Shown: positions 8,594-17,050, counted from the first letter of the stretch. The stretch: DNA of 64,000 bases from Blautia sp. MSJ-9 (GCF_018919065.1 NZ_JAHLQG010000011.1:40352-104351), one strand, 5' to 3'. Translations and numbers: made by a program. The notes: a model not told the origin generated them from the sequence alone.

Positions 8594-8625
8594 CAAAAAA
8601 AGCCGCCACCTATATGTGACAGCTT
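8594..8625 (-). terminator. Terminator of the sulfatase-like gene
   Basis: Read on the - strand, AAGCTGTCAC pairs with GTGGCGGCTT (10 bp, two G-U pairs) over a 6-base loop and runs into seven Ts. It separates the secreted enzyme gene from the receiver/LytTR/kinase operon. Confidence 0.85.
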
Positions 8626-8753
8626 CTTTTGAATGAATCTTACCCAATCCCCTGTATAAAATATGTATTTATTACAGTTATATTATTGAGCTTCTGTAAA
8701 TATTTTTCTTTTATAAACATTCTTCTTTTAAAATACTCCTACCCTTAATGATA

Positions 8754-10763
8754 TTACGGTTCCACAATATTGAAATACAGCTTCAGGGATGCCATACTGT
8801 CACAGAATGCTTTATAAAGTTCCTGATCCCCCTCTACTGATTCAATAAGTTTGCTCATACCTTCTTCATTACGCGCCGCTATTGCAAGGATACCTGTTCT
8901 CTTTGTCTTAATTGTCAGATCTGCATTTTCATCTTCTTCTCCCAGGTAATACAGCAATACACCATGATGTACTTTCAGAAGATAATTCTGCTCATCTGTA
9001 ACCTGAAGGTTTACAGTAAATGATTTATCTGCCAGCTTCGTACTGTCAAGCATGATTCCCATGTAATCCAGCATGGTCTGCGTATCCATATTCTGAGCTG
9101 TAGAACCAACTCCTGTTGTTGTTCCTTCCGGATACCAGTCCGTTCCATTTCTAAGTTCTAAAGCAGCTACCAGATAAGCATTTCTCCATGCACCGGACTC
9201 TGCCTGATAGCCAAGCTGTTCCAATGCATCTGCACAGAGAAATTTTGCCTGCTCATTTTCAGGATCTGCATATACCAGTGTATTTGTGATCTGTGCTACC
9301 CACTGATATTCGCCTTTCTCATAGTCCTCTTTTGCCATTTCCAAAACTTTATCAGTATCTCCCAGATATTCCACCAGTTTCTGTGCATATGCGGACGGTT
9401 CCAGTTCATCCAGATGTACCGGATTTGCGTCGTACCATCCCATATATTTCTGATAAACTGCCTTTACATTATGTTTCAGTGTTCCATAATACTGACGTGT
9501 ATACCACACTTTATTTAATGCTTCCGGCAATTCGATCATGGATGCAATCTCTGTCGATGTATAACCCTCATTAATATACAGAAGTGTCTGGTCATGTATA
9601 AACTTATAAACTGCTGCTGTATTTGTCATATACTCCTGGATCACGTCATTGCCCCAATGCGGCCAGTTATGTGACTGGAAAATCACCTCCGCATCGTTTC
9701 CAAAAAGGCTCTGTGCTTCTGTAATATATCGTGCCCACGCATTGGCATCACGAACCTGTGCACCGCGGAGCGTATAGAGGTTATGCATGGTTCCTGTACA
9801 GTTTTCTGCCATCCAGAGTGCTTTCATATCTGGAAAATATGTATTCATTTCTGCCGGAGATTCTGTATCAGGTGTAAGCTGGAATATTGTTTTTACACCG
9901 TCGATAGTTGTCTCAAAGACTTCTTCTGTCACGTTAAACGTTGGCTCCAGATATGTAACACCAGTCTGTGCTACCGCAAGTCCGATTCCTACAGAAAGTC
10001 TGCCCTGTTCTCCTGCCGGTATCACTGATCCGTACTGATATATAGATCTGCGTTTCATTGCAGTTCCCACAAAAACATTCTCTGACATAACCGCTTCCTT
10101 GAATCCCTCAGGTACGATAATTGCAGTTTTTCCGGATGCGATCTGTTCTTCAAGAGAAAGTGTCGGATCTGCCAGTTCATCTGCAGTAAGTATTCCCTGA
10201 ATTCCACCATAATGATCTACATGCGCGTGACTGATGATCACCGCCGAAACATGTACATCTCCCATCTCAGATTTAAACAGATCCAACGCTGCTTTTGCAG
10301 TTGTTTCACTTGCCATACAGTCCAGAATGATCCATCCGCTATCGCTTCGCACAAAAGTCATATTGGAAATATCATAGCCTCGTACCTGATAAATATCATC
10401 TGATACCTGGAATAATCCATAATTGGCATTAAGCTGTGTATTTCTCCAGAGACTTGGATTAGCAGAATCCGGTGCATCTGTATCTTTTACGAAATCATAA
10501 ACAGTCTGATCAAAGATTGTAGTATCATTATCATCCTTTATTGTCAGTGTTTCCGGTGCTGCTATAAATCCTTTTGTCGCAAATTCTTCTTCCTGTTTAT
10601 CATCAAAATCCAGAAGCTGATAAACGTTTTCATTTATTTGTTTCGTAATCTCTGTCGCACCTTTTTTCTCGTTGCTCAGATCGTTTTCTGCAAAAGCTGA
10701 TACTGGCATCATTGATGTCGCCAATAATACGCTTAAAACAGTAGCTGCTACTTTTCTCTTCAT
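8754..10763 (-). CDS. Secreted alkyl-sulfatase-type MBL-fold hydrolase
   Basis: The ATG at 10763 lies 8 bases after GGAGG; an in-frame TTG two codons earlier is less well placed. The 669-residue product starts with a signal peptide ending near PVSAFAE. The metallo-beta-lactamase motif SHAHVDHYGG (H179, H181, D183, H184) and the later QSHNWPHWG match the SdsA1/YjcS/BDS1 group of linear alkyl sulfatases, which hydrolyse sulfate esters with a binuclear zinc site. A dimerisation region and a C-terminal SCP2-like domain follow, so the length is normal. The natural substrate is unknown. Its promoter shares a paired-repeat element with the secreted protein gene at 11110. Confidence 0.8.
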   Translation of the reverse strand: MKRKVAATVLSVLLATSMMPVSAFAENDLSNEKKGATEITKQINENVYQLLDFDDKQEEEFATKGFIAAPETLTIKDDNDTTIFDQTVYDFVKDTDAPDSANPSLWRNTQLNANYGLFQVSDDIYQVRGYDISNMTFVRSDSGWIILDCMASETTAKAALDLFKSEMGDVHVSAVIISHAHVDHYGGIQGILTADELADPTLSLEEQIASGKTAIIVPEGFKEAVMSENVFVGTAMKRRSIYQYGSVIPAGEQGRLSVGIGLAVAQTGVTYLEPTFNVTEEVFETTIDGVKTIFQLTPDTESPAEMNTYFPDMKALWMAENCTGTMHNLYTLRGAQVRDANAWARYITEAQSLFGNDAEVIFQSHNWPHWGNDVIQEYMTNTAAVYKFIHDQTLLYINEGYTSTEIASMIELPEALNKVWYTRQYYGTLKHNVKAVYQKYMGWYDANPVHLDELEPSAYAQKLVEYLGDTDKVLEMAKEDYEKGEYQWVAQITNTLVYADPENEQAKFLCADALEQLGYQAESGAWRNAYLVAALELRNGTDWYPEGTTTGVGSTAQNMDTQTMLDYMGIMLDSTKLADKSFTVNLQVTDEQNYLLKVHHGVLLYYLGEEDENADLTIKTKRTGILAIAARNEEGMSKLIESVEGDQELYKAFCDSMASLKLYFNIVEP

Positions 10764-10879
10764 CTGCAAGTCCTCCTTTTTATCACCAAATTTACTATAT
10801 GACTTCTTTCCACTATTTATTCTTGGCTTTTAAGATGAATGAAGTATATCACAAGGACTTCCTTTTTTTCTTTCTCATG

Positions 10880-10914
10880 GAATGAATTACACGCTTCTGG
10901 CATGAAATGCAAAA
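10880..10914 (-). promoter_or_regulatory. Paired direct-repeat activator site, copy 1 (sulfatase promoter)
   Basis: On the - strand, two 11-base direct repeats, ATTTCATGCCA and AATTCATTCCA, start 20 bases apart. About 20 bases further downstream is TTGTGATATACT, a plausible extended -10. The same arrangement with the same spacing occurs at 11988-12022. LytTR-type regulators bind such pairs. Coordinates may be off by a few bases. Confidence 0.55.
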
Positions 10915-10954
10915 AAAGCTGTAAACCTCTTACTTTTCATAAAAGGTTTACAGC
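10910..10954 (-). terminator. Terminator after tRNA-Arg
   Basis: On the - strand AGGTTTACAGC's partner GCTGTAAACCT gives an 11-bp stem ending in a run of Ts (A-run at about 10911-10917 on the + strand), directly after the tRNA. Confidence 0.85.
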
Positions 10955-10963
10955 ATTATTTCC

Positions 10964-11040
10964 TGGCGTCCCCGAGAGGATTTGAACCTCCGACCCCTCG
11001 CTTAGGAGGCGAGTGCTCTATCCAGCTGAGCTACGAGGAC
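10964..11040 (-). tRNA. tRNA-Arg (anticodon CCT)
   Basis: On the - strand it begins GTCCTCGTAGCTCAGCTGG. The 7-bp acceptor stem GTCCTCG/CGGGGAC, D-arm, anticodon stem CTCGC/GCGAG with loop CTCCTAA, and T-arm GGAGG-TTCAAAT-CCTCT are all present. The 3' CCA is encoded. It decodes AGG. Confidence 0.96.
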
Positions 11041-11109
11041 ATTTAAACCACGTTTATAATACTACTATATTTCAAAGAGAATTACAAGCGCAATCTGTTT
11101 TTTCTTCTT

Positions 11110-11910
11110 TTAATTCTCTTCTGCTTTCGGATTCCAGGTATTGTCTTCCAGTTTCTGGATCATCTCATCCAGCTCAACGGTATATGCTACTTTTACATCA
11201 CTGTCCTGTTTAACGATAAACTCAGACAGACCGTATGTTTGTCCATTATCTGCCCAGTCATAGGTATATCCAAGTCTTGTCCATGGATATTCTCCGTCAT
11301 AATAACTGGAAATGATGTTCGCGTCAAACCATGCCTTATAATCTTCATCCACATCATCAGCAAAAGAATCTGTCATTTCTACAGTTCCGATATCTGAAAC
11401 GTATGCCGGACGGAAAACATCTTCCGGTTTGGCCCACATAGCTGTAACATAATTTGATTCATTATCAGGAGTCAGACCAAGCAATTCTTTCATTCTCGCC
11501 TGCCAGTCTGTTACGCCTTCTTTATTTTCCTGATACCAGTCTTCCAGTTCACCGCCTGTAAATGTCCATACATTCCCCCATTCCAGCTTCACATCAGCAC
11601 CATCCGGGTAACTGTCCGGATATTTATGGAAAGTATACAGAAGAACTCTTCCCTCGTCATCATAAACCGCATAAGGCTCTCCCTCGTCCAGACTTACTAC
11701 CGGAAGAATCTCACCATCCTCGGCAATCATTGCATCTTCTACTGCCTGATCAAAAAGAATCTGCAGATCATCTCCATTCTCAGAAGAAGCTGTTTCCTCT
11801 GCATCTGTTGTTTCCTCTGCCTGTACACATACAGATGCTCCACATGATACGACCATTGCAGAAACCAGCAATCCACTCATCATCCACTGTTTCCATAATT
11901 TATTTTTCAT
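11110..11910 (-). CDS. Secreted protein of unknown function
   Basis: A 266-residue protein with a signal peptide (MKNKLWKQWMMSGLLVSAMV...) that contains VVSCG, which could be a weak lipobox, or cleavage after VQAEE. An acidic stretch follows, then a Trp/Tyr-rich globular region (residues about 75-250, for example VWTFTGGELEDWYQENK and YPWTRLGYTYDWADNG). I do not recognise the family. The promoter region carries the same paired repeat and -10 spacing as the sulfatase-like gene, so the two are probably co-regulated exported proteins. AAAGGAGG precedes the start. Confidence 0.75.
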   Translation of the reverse strand: MKNKLWKQWMMSGLLVSAMVVSCGASVCVQAEETTDAEETASSENGDDLQILFDQAVEDAMIAEDGEILPVVSLDEGEPYAVYDDEGRVLLYTFHKYPDSYPDGADVKLEWGNVWTFTGGELEDWYQENKEGVTDWQARMKELLGLTPDNESNYVTAMWAKPEDVFRPAYVSDIGTVEMTDSFADDVDEDYKAWFDANIISSYYDGEYPWTRLGYTYDWADNGQTYGLSEFIVKQDSDVKVAYTVELDEMIQKLEDNTWNPKAEEN

Positions 11911-11987
11911 ATAACCAGTACCTCCTTTTTGCCATTTTCCAGCTTAACTGTTTTAATTGTATCATAAGAAATAACCTCTTTTTTATT

Positions 11988-12022
11988 CATGGAATGAATT
12001 GCAGATATCCGGCGTGAAATGT
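11988..12022 (-). promoter_or_regulatory. Paired direct-repeat activator site, copy 2
   Basis: On the - strand, ATTTCACGCCG and AATTCATTCCA start 20 bases apart and are followed after about 19 bases by TTATGATACAAT, a plausible -10. No good -35 is visible, as expected for an activator-dependent promoter. It matches the copy at about 10880 in sequence and spacing and directly abuts the parS palindrome. Confidence 0.6.
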
Positions 12023-12064
12023 GTTTTACAGAATATGTTTCACGTGAAACATATTCTGTAAAAC
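12023..12064. promoter_or_regulatory. 42-bp perfect palindrome containing a parS site
   Basis: The exact parS TGTTTCACGTGAAACA is at 12036-12051. It is flanked symmetrically by GTTTTACAGAATA and TATTCTGTAAAAC, so all 42 bases are a perfect inverted repeat. It can extrude as a cruciform or fold in RNA; the other parS copies lack such extended symmetry. Confidence 0.9.
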
Positions 12065-12069
12065 TACAA

Positions 12070-12103
12070 AAAATGGCATGGGCAAAATATTCGCCCATGC
12101 CAT
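12070..12103 (-). terminator. Terminator of the serS-DUF3881 transcript
   Basis: ATGGCATGGGC pairs perfectly with GCCCATGCCAT over a 9-base loop. On the - strand the stem is followed by TTTTTTG. It lies just after the DUF3881 gene. Confidence 0.9.
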
Positions 12104-12120
12104 CATTCTCATCATATATC

Positions 12121-12996
12121 CTAATAGTGTAACTGTCCCTGGAGCCATATGATTCCTTTGAATCTACGTCCGATCTTCGGCTCCCCTAACATATCATTTT
12201 TATTGATACAGACATCAAACTGCATGTCATTGCAGTCTAATGTAAGCTGGCAGATTTCTTCTCCTGTAATAATGTTCTTGAATGTCATAAAATCCAGAAT
12301 CTCACCCATGACACTATATTGATCACATTCAATTCCATATGGCATGAAATAGGAATCCACTATAGATAAAATATCGTCTGTAACAATTCGTTGAGAAATC
12401 ATGGAATATGTATCCATATCGTCCATTGTAAGACTTTCCATTGCCTCCTCATCCCCGTTTCTGGCGGCTGCAATGAGATGATTTCTGTTCTTGGTCAGTT
12501 CACGTGCTGCTTTTACTGCTTCTTTATCCTTCTCTACAGGAAAAAGAATTTTTCCTTCCTTGGCCAGCCCGGAAAGGGTTAAGGGCTGGCCGCCTGGAAG
12601 CATACCGCTTTTTCTGCTTTCCTGCAGATATTCAGCAGCATTCTGAAGATAAAAAATTAATGTAACGCCTATTCTCAGATCGTCACAGGCACCTGCAAAA
12701 GATTCCTTCTCTGCATGTCTCTCAATCACGACTCTCTCCTGAGTCGTAATACCTGTTCCGCAAAAAAAGGGAAAATAATAGTCTGGATAAAATACGTTGT
12801 TTTCATCATACTGTCCACAGACAGTGATTCCACAATCGCATCCATAATTCTTGGAAAATTCAGCAAATACACCATCCGGGTGATCCTCTATCACGATCTT
12901 CTTGTCATAGGTTTCCACCACATCCGTGATGATCTGCCTGATACTGCTTCTTTTGGTGATCTTAGAAAAACCAACTGCCCTCAGATAACTGTGCAT
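12121..12996 (-). CDS. DUF3881 family protein
   Basis: The start at 12996 (MHSYLRAVGFSKI) is chosen because GGGAGGTG lies 5-6 bases upstream; an earlier in-frame ATG at 13029 overlaps serS without an RBS. The 291-residue soluble protein has no signal peptide or membrane segment. The N-terminus and overall pattern match DUF3881, a family I know mainly from Lachnospiraceae, with no defined function. It lies directly downstream of serS, sharing its transcript and terminator. The family assignment rests on recall of the N-terminal pattern. Confidence 0.75.
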   Translation of the reverse strand: MHSYLRAVGFSKITKRSSIRQIITDVVETYDKKIVIEDHPDGVFAEFSKNYGCDCGITVCGQYDENNVFYPDYYFPFFCGTGITTQERVVIERHAEKESFAGACDDLRIGVTLIFYLQNAAEYLQESRKSGMLPGGQPLTLSGLAKEGKILFPVEKDKEAVKAARELTKNRNHLIAAARNGDEEAMESLTMDDMDTYSMISQRIVTDDILSIVDSYFMPYGIECDQYSVMGEILDFMTFKNIITGEEICQLTLDCNDMQFDVCINKNDMLGEPKIGRRFKGIIWLQGQLHY

Positions 12997-13028
12997 AAGA
13001 ACACCTCCCTGAAAAAGCCCGTTCTCCA

Positions 13029-14318
13029 TTAAGCGTGCTTTTTCTCAATCTTTGTCATGCCGCCCATGTATGGCTGCAGAGCTTTCGGAATGCTTACGGA
13101 TCCGTCTGCGTTCAGGTTGTTTTCCAGGAATGCGATCAGCATTCTAGGCGGTGCTACAACAGTATTGTTTAATGTATGTGCAAGGTATTTGCCATCTTTG
13201 CCGTTTACACGGATTTTCAGACGACGAGCCTGTGCATCACCAAGGTTGGAGCAGCTTCCTACTTCGAAATATTTCTTCTGACGTGGAGACCATGCTTCTA
13301 CGTCAAGAGATTTTACTTTCAGATCTGCCAGGTCACCGGAGCAGCACTCAAGCGTACGAACCGGAATATCAAGAGAACGGAACAGATCTACTGTGTTCTG
13401 CCATAATTTATCGAACCACATTGGGCTCTCTTCCGGTTTGCAGACAACGATCATTTCCTGTTTTTCAAACTGATGGATACGATAAACACCTCTCTCCTCA
13501 AGTCCGTGAGCTCCTTTTTCCTTACGGAAACATGGAGAATAACTTGTGAGAGTCTTTGGAAGTTCCTCTTCCGGAATGATCTGGTCAATAAATTTACCGA
13601 TCATGGAGTGTTCACTTGTACCGATCAGGTATAAGTCTTCGCCTTCAATCTTGTACATCATAGCGTCCATTTCCGCGAAGCTCATAACACCTGTTACAAC
13701 GTTACTTCTGATCATGAAAGGAGGTACACAGTAAGTAAATCCTCTGTTGATCATGAAATCACGTGCATAAGAGATTACTGCAGAGTGAAGTCTTGCGATA
13801 TCGCCCATTAAGTAGTAGAAACCGTTTCCTGCAACACGTCTTGCGCTGTCGAGGTCGATTCCGTCAAAGCTTTCCATGATATCTGTATGATATGGAACTT
13901 CGAAGTCCGGAACAACCGGCTCACCAAATTTCTCGATCTCTACGTTTTCGCTGTCATCTTTACCGATCGGTACAGATGGATCAATGATGTTCGGGATAAC
14001 CATCATGTTCTTGAGAAGTTCTTCTTCTACTTCTTTTTCTCTTGCGGAAAGTTCCTCAATGCGAGTTCCGGAAGCAGCTACCTGTTTCTTAACTTCTTCT
14101 GCTTCTTCTCTCTTGCCCTGTCCCATAAGAGCACCAATCTGTTTGGAAATTTTGTTTCTCTCTGCACGAAGAGCTTCTACTTCCTGTTTGATCTCTCTGT
14201 TCTCTTTGTCCAGTTCCAGAACTTTGTCTACTAATTCCAGTTTGTTGTCCTGAAATTTGTTACGGATGTTCTGTTTTACAACTTCCGGGTTTTCTCTCAC
14301 AAATTTAATGTCTAACAT
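13029..14318 (-). CDS. serS: Seryl-tRNA synthetase
   Basis: A 429-residue class II synthetase of normal length that charges tRNA-Ser (and tRNA-Sec). It has the N-terminal long coiled-coil arm (about residues 30-105, ENREIKQEVEALRAERN), motif 2 in SYSPCFRKEKGAHG, and motif 3 NNTVVAPPRMLIAFLE near the C-terminus. AGGAGG precedes the ATG. It heads a short transcript with the DUF3881 gene. No T-box core sequence (AGGGTGGAACCGCG) is visible upstream, which is unusual for a serS in this group. Confidence 0.97.
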   Translation of the reverse strand: MLDIKFVRENPEVVKQNIRNKFQDNKLELVDKVLELDKENREIKQEVEALRAERNKISKQIGALMGQGKREEAEEVKKQVAASGTRIEELSAREKEVEEELLKNMMVIPNIIDPSVPIGKDDSENVEIEKFGEPVVPDFEVPYHTDIMESFDGIDLDSARRVAGNGFYYLMGDIARLHSAVISYARDFMINRGFTYCVPPFMIRSNVVTGVMSFAEMDAMMYKIEGEDLYLIGTSEHSMIGKFIDQIIPEEELPKTLTSYSPCFRKEKGAHGLEERGVYRIHQFEKQEMIVVCKPEESPMWFDKLWQNTVDLFRSLDIPVRTLECCSGDLADLKVKSLDVEAWSPRQKKYFEVGSCSNLGDAQARRLKIRVNGKDGKYLAHTLNNTVVAPPRMLIAFLENNLNADGSVSIPKALQPYMGGMTKIEKKHA

Positions 14319-14651
14319 CTTGTTCCTCCTGAAATGTTGTTACCATTATGTAAAATATTTCATAACTGTTCCGTCTCTTCACTGTGGACTGCCAACAGTT
14401 ATAATATTCTTCTACTGTTCAAAATATCGTGCCTTACATCAAAAGTCAACAGGTAAAACACATATTTTGTCCGGCAGATTTTTTGTGTTACTGTTCACTC
14501 CGTGTCCGGCAACACCTTATCATATCAAGCACATTCCTGTGCAAAATAGATTCTTTCTTTAAAAGTATGCTCAATTTTGCCAATTTTAAACAGTTTTACT
14601 TTTTAACTGCTTACGCTCTATTGTCCTACAGAAAGCAGCTGGACAAACTGT
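14319..14651. other. serS leader and spacer (no gene seen)
   Basis: No credible reading frame. ATAACTGTT (14362-14370) pairs with AACAGTTAT (14394-14402) to form a 9-bp hairpin in the presumed serS leader; there is no T-run and no T-box core. Its meaning is unknown. Confidence 0.4.
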
Positions 14652-15173
14652 CTACTCTTCCTCAAGATTATCGAGTCCGAAATTAACAGCTTTTCGAAGC
14701 GCTTCGACTTCCTCTTGGCTGAGCATAACGTAGGATTCACCCTTTACAATTTCTTTCATGTACAGAAAGCAGTTGTCACGGCTGTGTACGGCGTTTAAGA
14801 TAAGACCTGTATTGTCTTTGTCCAGCAGAGCCAGTGCAAAGCTTAATTTACCGCCTACATCGTCAAATGCGTCATACTTCTCTATACCATACTTGTTGAA
14901 CATCTTATCAACATTCTTTTTAATAAAAAGGATATCGTGATCATGTTCTTCTTTTGCCTCGTAGAGTTTGTCTATCTGAGCAAATTTTCTTACGAAGACT
15001 TTTTCCAGAGACTGTGCATCCGAGCCTTTCATAAACGTCTTGTATTTACGTTCCAGACGGCTCAGGCGCATGTTCATACTGATATTCCTTACCAGCAGGA
15101 AGATAGTAAGAATCAGCAGTATAATAATGATGATCCCGGAATCAATCCCAAGACTTTCAAAAATGCCACTCAT
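14652..15173 (-). CDS. DUF4446 family membrane protein
   Basis: The ATG at 15173 (MSGIFESLGIDSG) is preceded by TTAGGAGTGA; the frame stays open ten codons further, overlapping parB. The 173-residue product has one N-terminal membrane helix (IIIIILLILTIFLLV), a short basic coiled coil, and a conserved C-terminal domain (YDAFDDVGGKLSFALALLD...SYVMLSQEEVEALR), matching DUF4446, which is often found next to parAB in Firmicutes. Function is unknown; the location suggests a link to chromosome partition or the membrane near the origin. It is probably the last gene of the parA-parB operon. Confidence 0.85.
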   Translation of the reverse strand: MSGIFESLGIDSGIIIIILLILTIFLLVRNISMNMRLSRLERKYKTFMKGSDAQSLEKVFVRKFAQIDKLYEAKEEHDHDILFIKKNVDKMFNKYGIEKYDAFDDVGGKLSFALALLDKDNTGLILNAVHSRDNCFLYMKEIVKGESYVMLSQEEVEALRKAVNFGLDNLEEE

Positions 15174-15186
15174 ATTACTGTCACTC

Positions 15187-16164
15187 CTAACCAATGGATT
15201 CAAAAAGATCTATGATTCTTTCTAATTCATCCTTGGAATAATACTCAATTTCAATTTTGCCTTTGTCATTCTTCTTTCGATGAATCTGGACTCTGGTTCC
15301 CATGATGCTCTTCATCTTTTCTTCCAGACTCTCGTAGATTGCATCTTCTGCAGTGGTAAATTTACTCTTCTTTTCTGTTTTTGGCGGCTCAAGCATACGT
15401 TTTACCAGTGCTTCTGTCTCACGGACGCTTAATTTCTCGTCAAAAACTTTCATTGCAACAGTTTCCTGTTTTTCTTTATCTGATATTGCAAGAATTGCCC
15501 TTGCATGTCCTGCTGTGATCATTTCATCGATCAACATCTGCTGTACTTTCTCGCTGAGTTTCAGTAATCTCATAGAGTTTGTTACTGCAGTTCTGCTCTT
15601 GCCAACACGTTCTGCAACTTCATCCTGTTTCAGATGAAACTCATCGATCAGGCGTTTATACGCCATCGCTTCCTCGACAGGATTCAGATCTTCCCGCTGA
15701 ATATTCTCGATCAGGGAAATCTCAACTAATTCCTGATCTGTAAATTCCTTTACGATTACAGGAACTTCTTTCAGTCCTGCAAGTTTAGCTGCTCTCCAGC
15801 GTCTTTCACCTGCAATTATTTCATAATAGTCCTTTTTATCGGACACAAGCAGCGGTTGGAGTATTCCATACTGTTTAACGGACTCAGATAATTCTAACAG
15901 TGCATCTTCATCAAACTGTTTACGTGGCTGATTGATATTCGGCTCTACGCTTGAAATCTTTACAAACATCGCACCGCTTTTTGATCCTGCAGTTTTTCTT
16001 TTTGCAGCAACAGTATTACCTGCTTCTTTTTCCGTCTCGCCAGTTTTCTTCTCTGCTTTAACTGTTTTGGTTGTTGTCTTTCTGGTAGATTCTTTGACCG
16101 CAGACGTTCTGTCCGGAAAGAATGCATCTAAGCCTCTGCCAAGACCGTTTTTCCTGCCTGCCAT
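15187..16164 (-). CDS. parB: Chromosome partition protein ParB (Spo0J)
   Basis: Start at ATG 16164, after GGGAGG, sharing one base with the parA stop. The 325-residue protein has the N-terminal GLGRGLDAFF ParA-interaction segment, a basic linker, the CTPase/ParB domain with the arginine patch GERRWRAAKLAGL, a helix-turn-helix (KQDEVAERVGKSRTAVTNSMRLLKL, read in two parts) that recognises parS, and a C-terminal dimerisation domain. ParB loads on parS, spreads as a CTP-dependent clamp and recruits SMC. Four parS or near-parS sites lie within 17 kb, one just upstream of parA. Confidence 0.97.
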   Translation of the reverse strand: MAGRKNGLGRGLDAFFPDRTSAVKESTRKTTTKTVKAEKKTGETEKEAGNTVAAKRKTAGSKSGAMFVKISSVEPNINQPRKQFDEDALLELSESVKQYGILQPLLVSDKKDYYEIIAGERRWRAAKLAGLKEVPVIVKEFTDQELVEISLIENIQREDLNPVEEAMAYKRLIDEFHLKQDEVAERVGKSRTAVTNSMRLLKLSEKVQQMLIDEMITAGHARAILAISDKEKQETVAMKVFDEKLSVRETEALVKRMLEPPKTEKKSKFTTAEDAIYESLEEKMKSIMGTRVQIHRKKNDKGKIEIEYYSKDELERIIDLFESIG

Positions 16165-16931
16165 CAATTATCCTCCCTGTTGATTACTTCTTCTGCCAAA
16201 AGTCTGTAACTTTCGGCTCCTGATGATCTCGGGTCATAAATGTTTATCGGCTGTCCATAACTTGGAGCTTCTGCCAGTCTTACATTTCGTGGAATAATTG
16301 TTTTGTAAATATTCTGATTCAGATTCTCTTTTACATTCTCCACTACCTGCAAGGACAGATTTGTTCTTGCATCATACATTGTGAACACCACGCCCTCCAT
16401 CTTCAGACGTTTGTTCAGTCTTTCTTTTACCAGATCAATGGTGTGGATCAGCTGTGAAAGTCCTTCCAGAGCATAATATTCACACTGAATCGGTACTAAT
16501 ACAGATGTCGCTGCTGTCAGTGCATTGATCGTCAGCATATTCAGTGACGGCGGACAGTCAAGTATTATATAATCATACTTACGTCGAAGTTTATCTGTGA
16601 TCCCTTTTAAGATAAATTCTTTATCTTCAATCCCTATCAGCTCAATTTCTGCGCCGGAAAGATTGATATTAGATGGGATCAGATCAAGGTTCTCAACAAC
16701 ATCTTTCACAATTGTATCTTTTGCTTCTGCTTCTCCGAGTAAAAGTTCATACAGAGTATTCTCTACTCCGTTCTTATCAACGCCAAGTCCGCTGGTTGTA
16801 TTTCCCTGCGGATCTATATCAATCGCAAGAACTTTTTTCCCCTTTTCTGCGAGGCATGCTGAAAGATTAATTGCAGTTGTTGATTTCCCAACTCCGCCTT
16901 TCTGATTAGCGACTGCTATAATTCTCCCCAA
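16164..16931 (-). CDS. parA: Chromosome partition ATPase ParA (Soj)
   Basis: A TTG start at 16931 is preferred. It sits 7 bases after GGAGG and gives MGRIIAVANQKGGVGKST, matching Soj (MGKIIAITNQKGG). The nearby ATG two codons upstream is only one base from GGAGG. The 255-residue product has the deviant Walker A KGGVGKST, Walker A' DIDPQGN and Walker B IILDCPPS. ParA binds ATP and nucleoid DNA and works with ParB; in Bacillus it also regulates DnaA. The gene heads the parA-parB-DUF4446 operon. Confidence 0.95.
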   Translation of the reverse strand: MGRIIAVANQKGGVGKSTTAINLSACLAEKGKKVLAIDIDPQGNTTSGLGVDKNGVENTLYELLLGEAEAKDTIVKDVVENLDLIPSNINLSGAEIELIGIEDKEFILKGITDKLRRKYDYIILDCPPSLNMLTINALTAATSVLVPIQCEYYALEGLSQLIHTIDLVKERLNKRLKMEGVVFTMYDARTNLSLQVVENVKENLNQNIYKTIIPRNVRLAEAPSYGQPINIYDPRSSGAESYRLLAEEVINREDN

Positions 16932-17050
16932 CTTCATTCCTCCTTTATGAGGTTTTAATTGTAGTTTTTTTATTTTTTGACCGTACTTTTTTATTGAATA
17001 GGTCATATGCAGATTTATTATAACACTTTTATTTTAATCATGCCACATAA

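Noticed and set aside
8546..8753. Third copy of the paired direct-repeat element upstream of the LytTR operon
   Set aside because: One arm-like sequence (TTCATTCAA) is present, but the partner at 20 bases is missing, so autoregulation by the same motif is not supported.
11907..12098. 63-codon open frame across the parS palindrome on the - strand
   Set aside because: It lacks a ribosome binding site and its sequence is explained by the palindrome and the regulatory region.
12481..12500. Extra parS-like CACGTG near 12488
   Set aside because: Only the CACGTG core half matches; flanks differ from parS at many positions.
14319..14651. T-box riboswitch upstream of serS
   Set aside because: The conserved T-box sequence (AGGGTGGAACCGCG or close variants) is not present on either strand.
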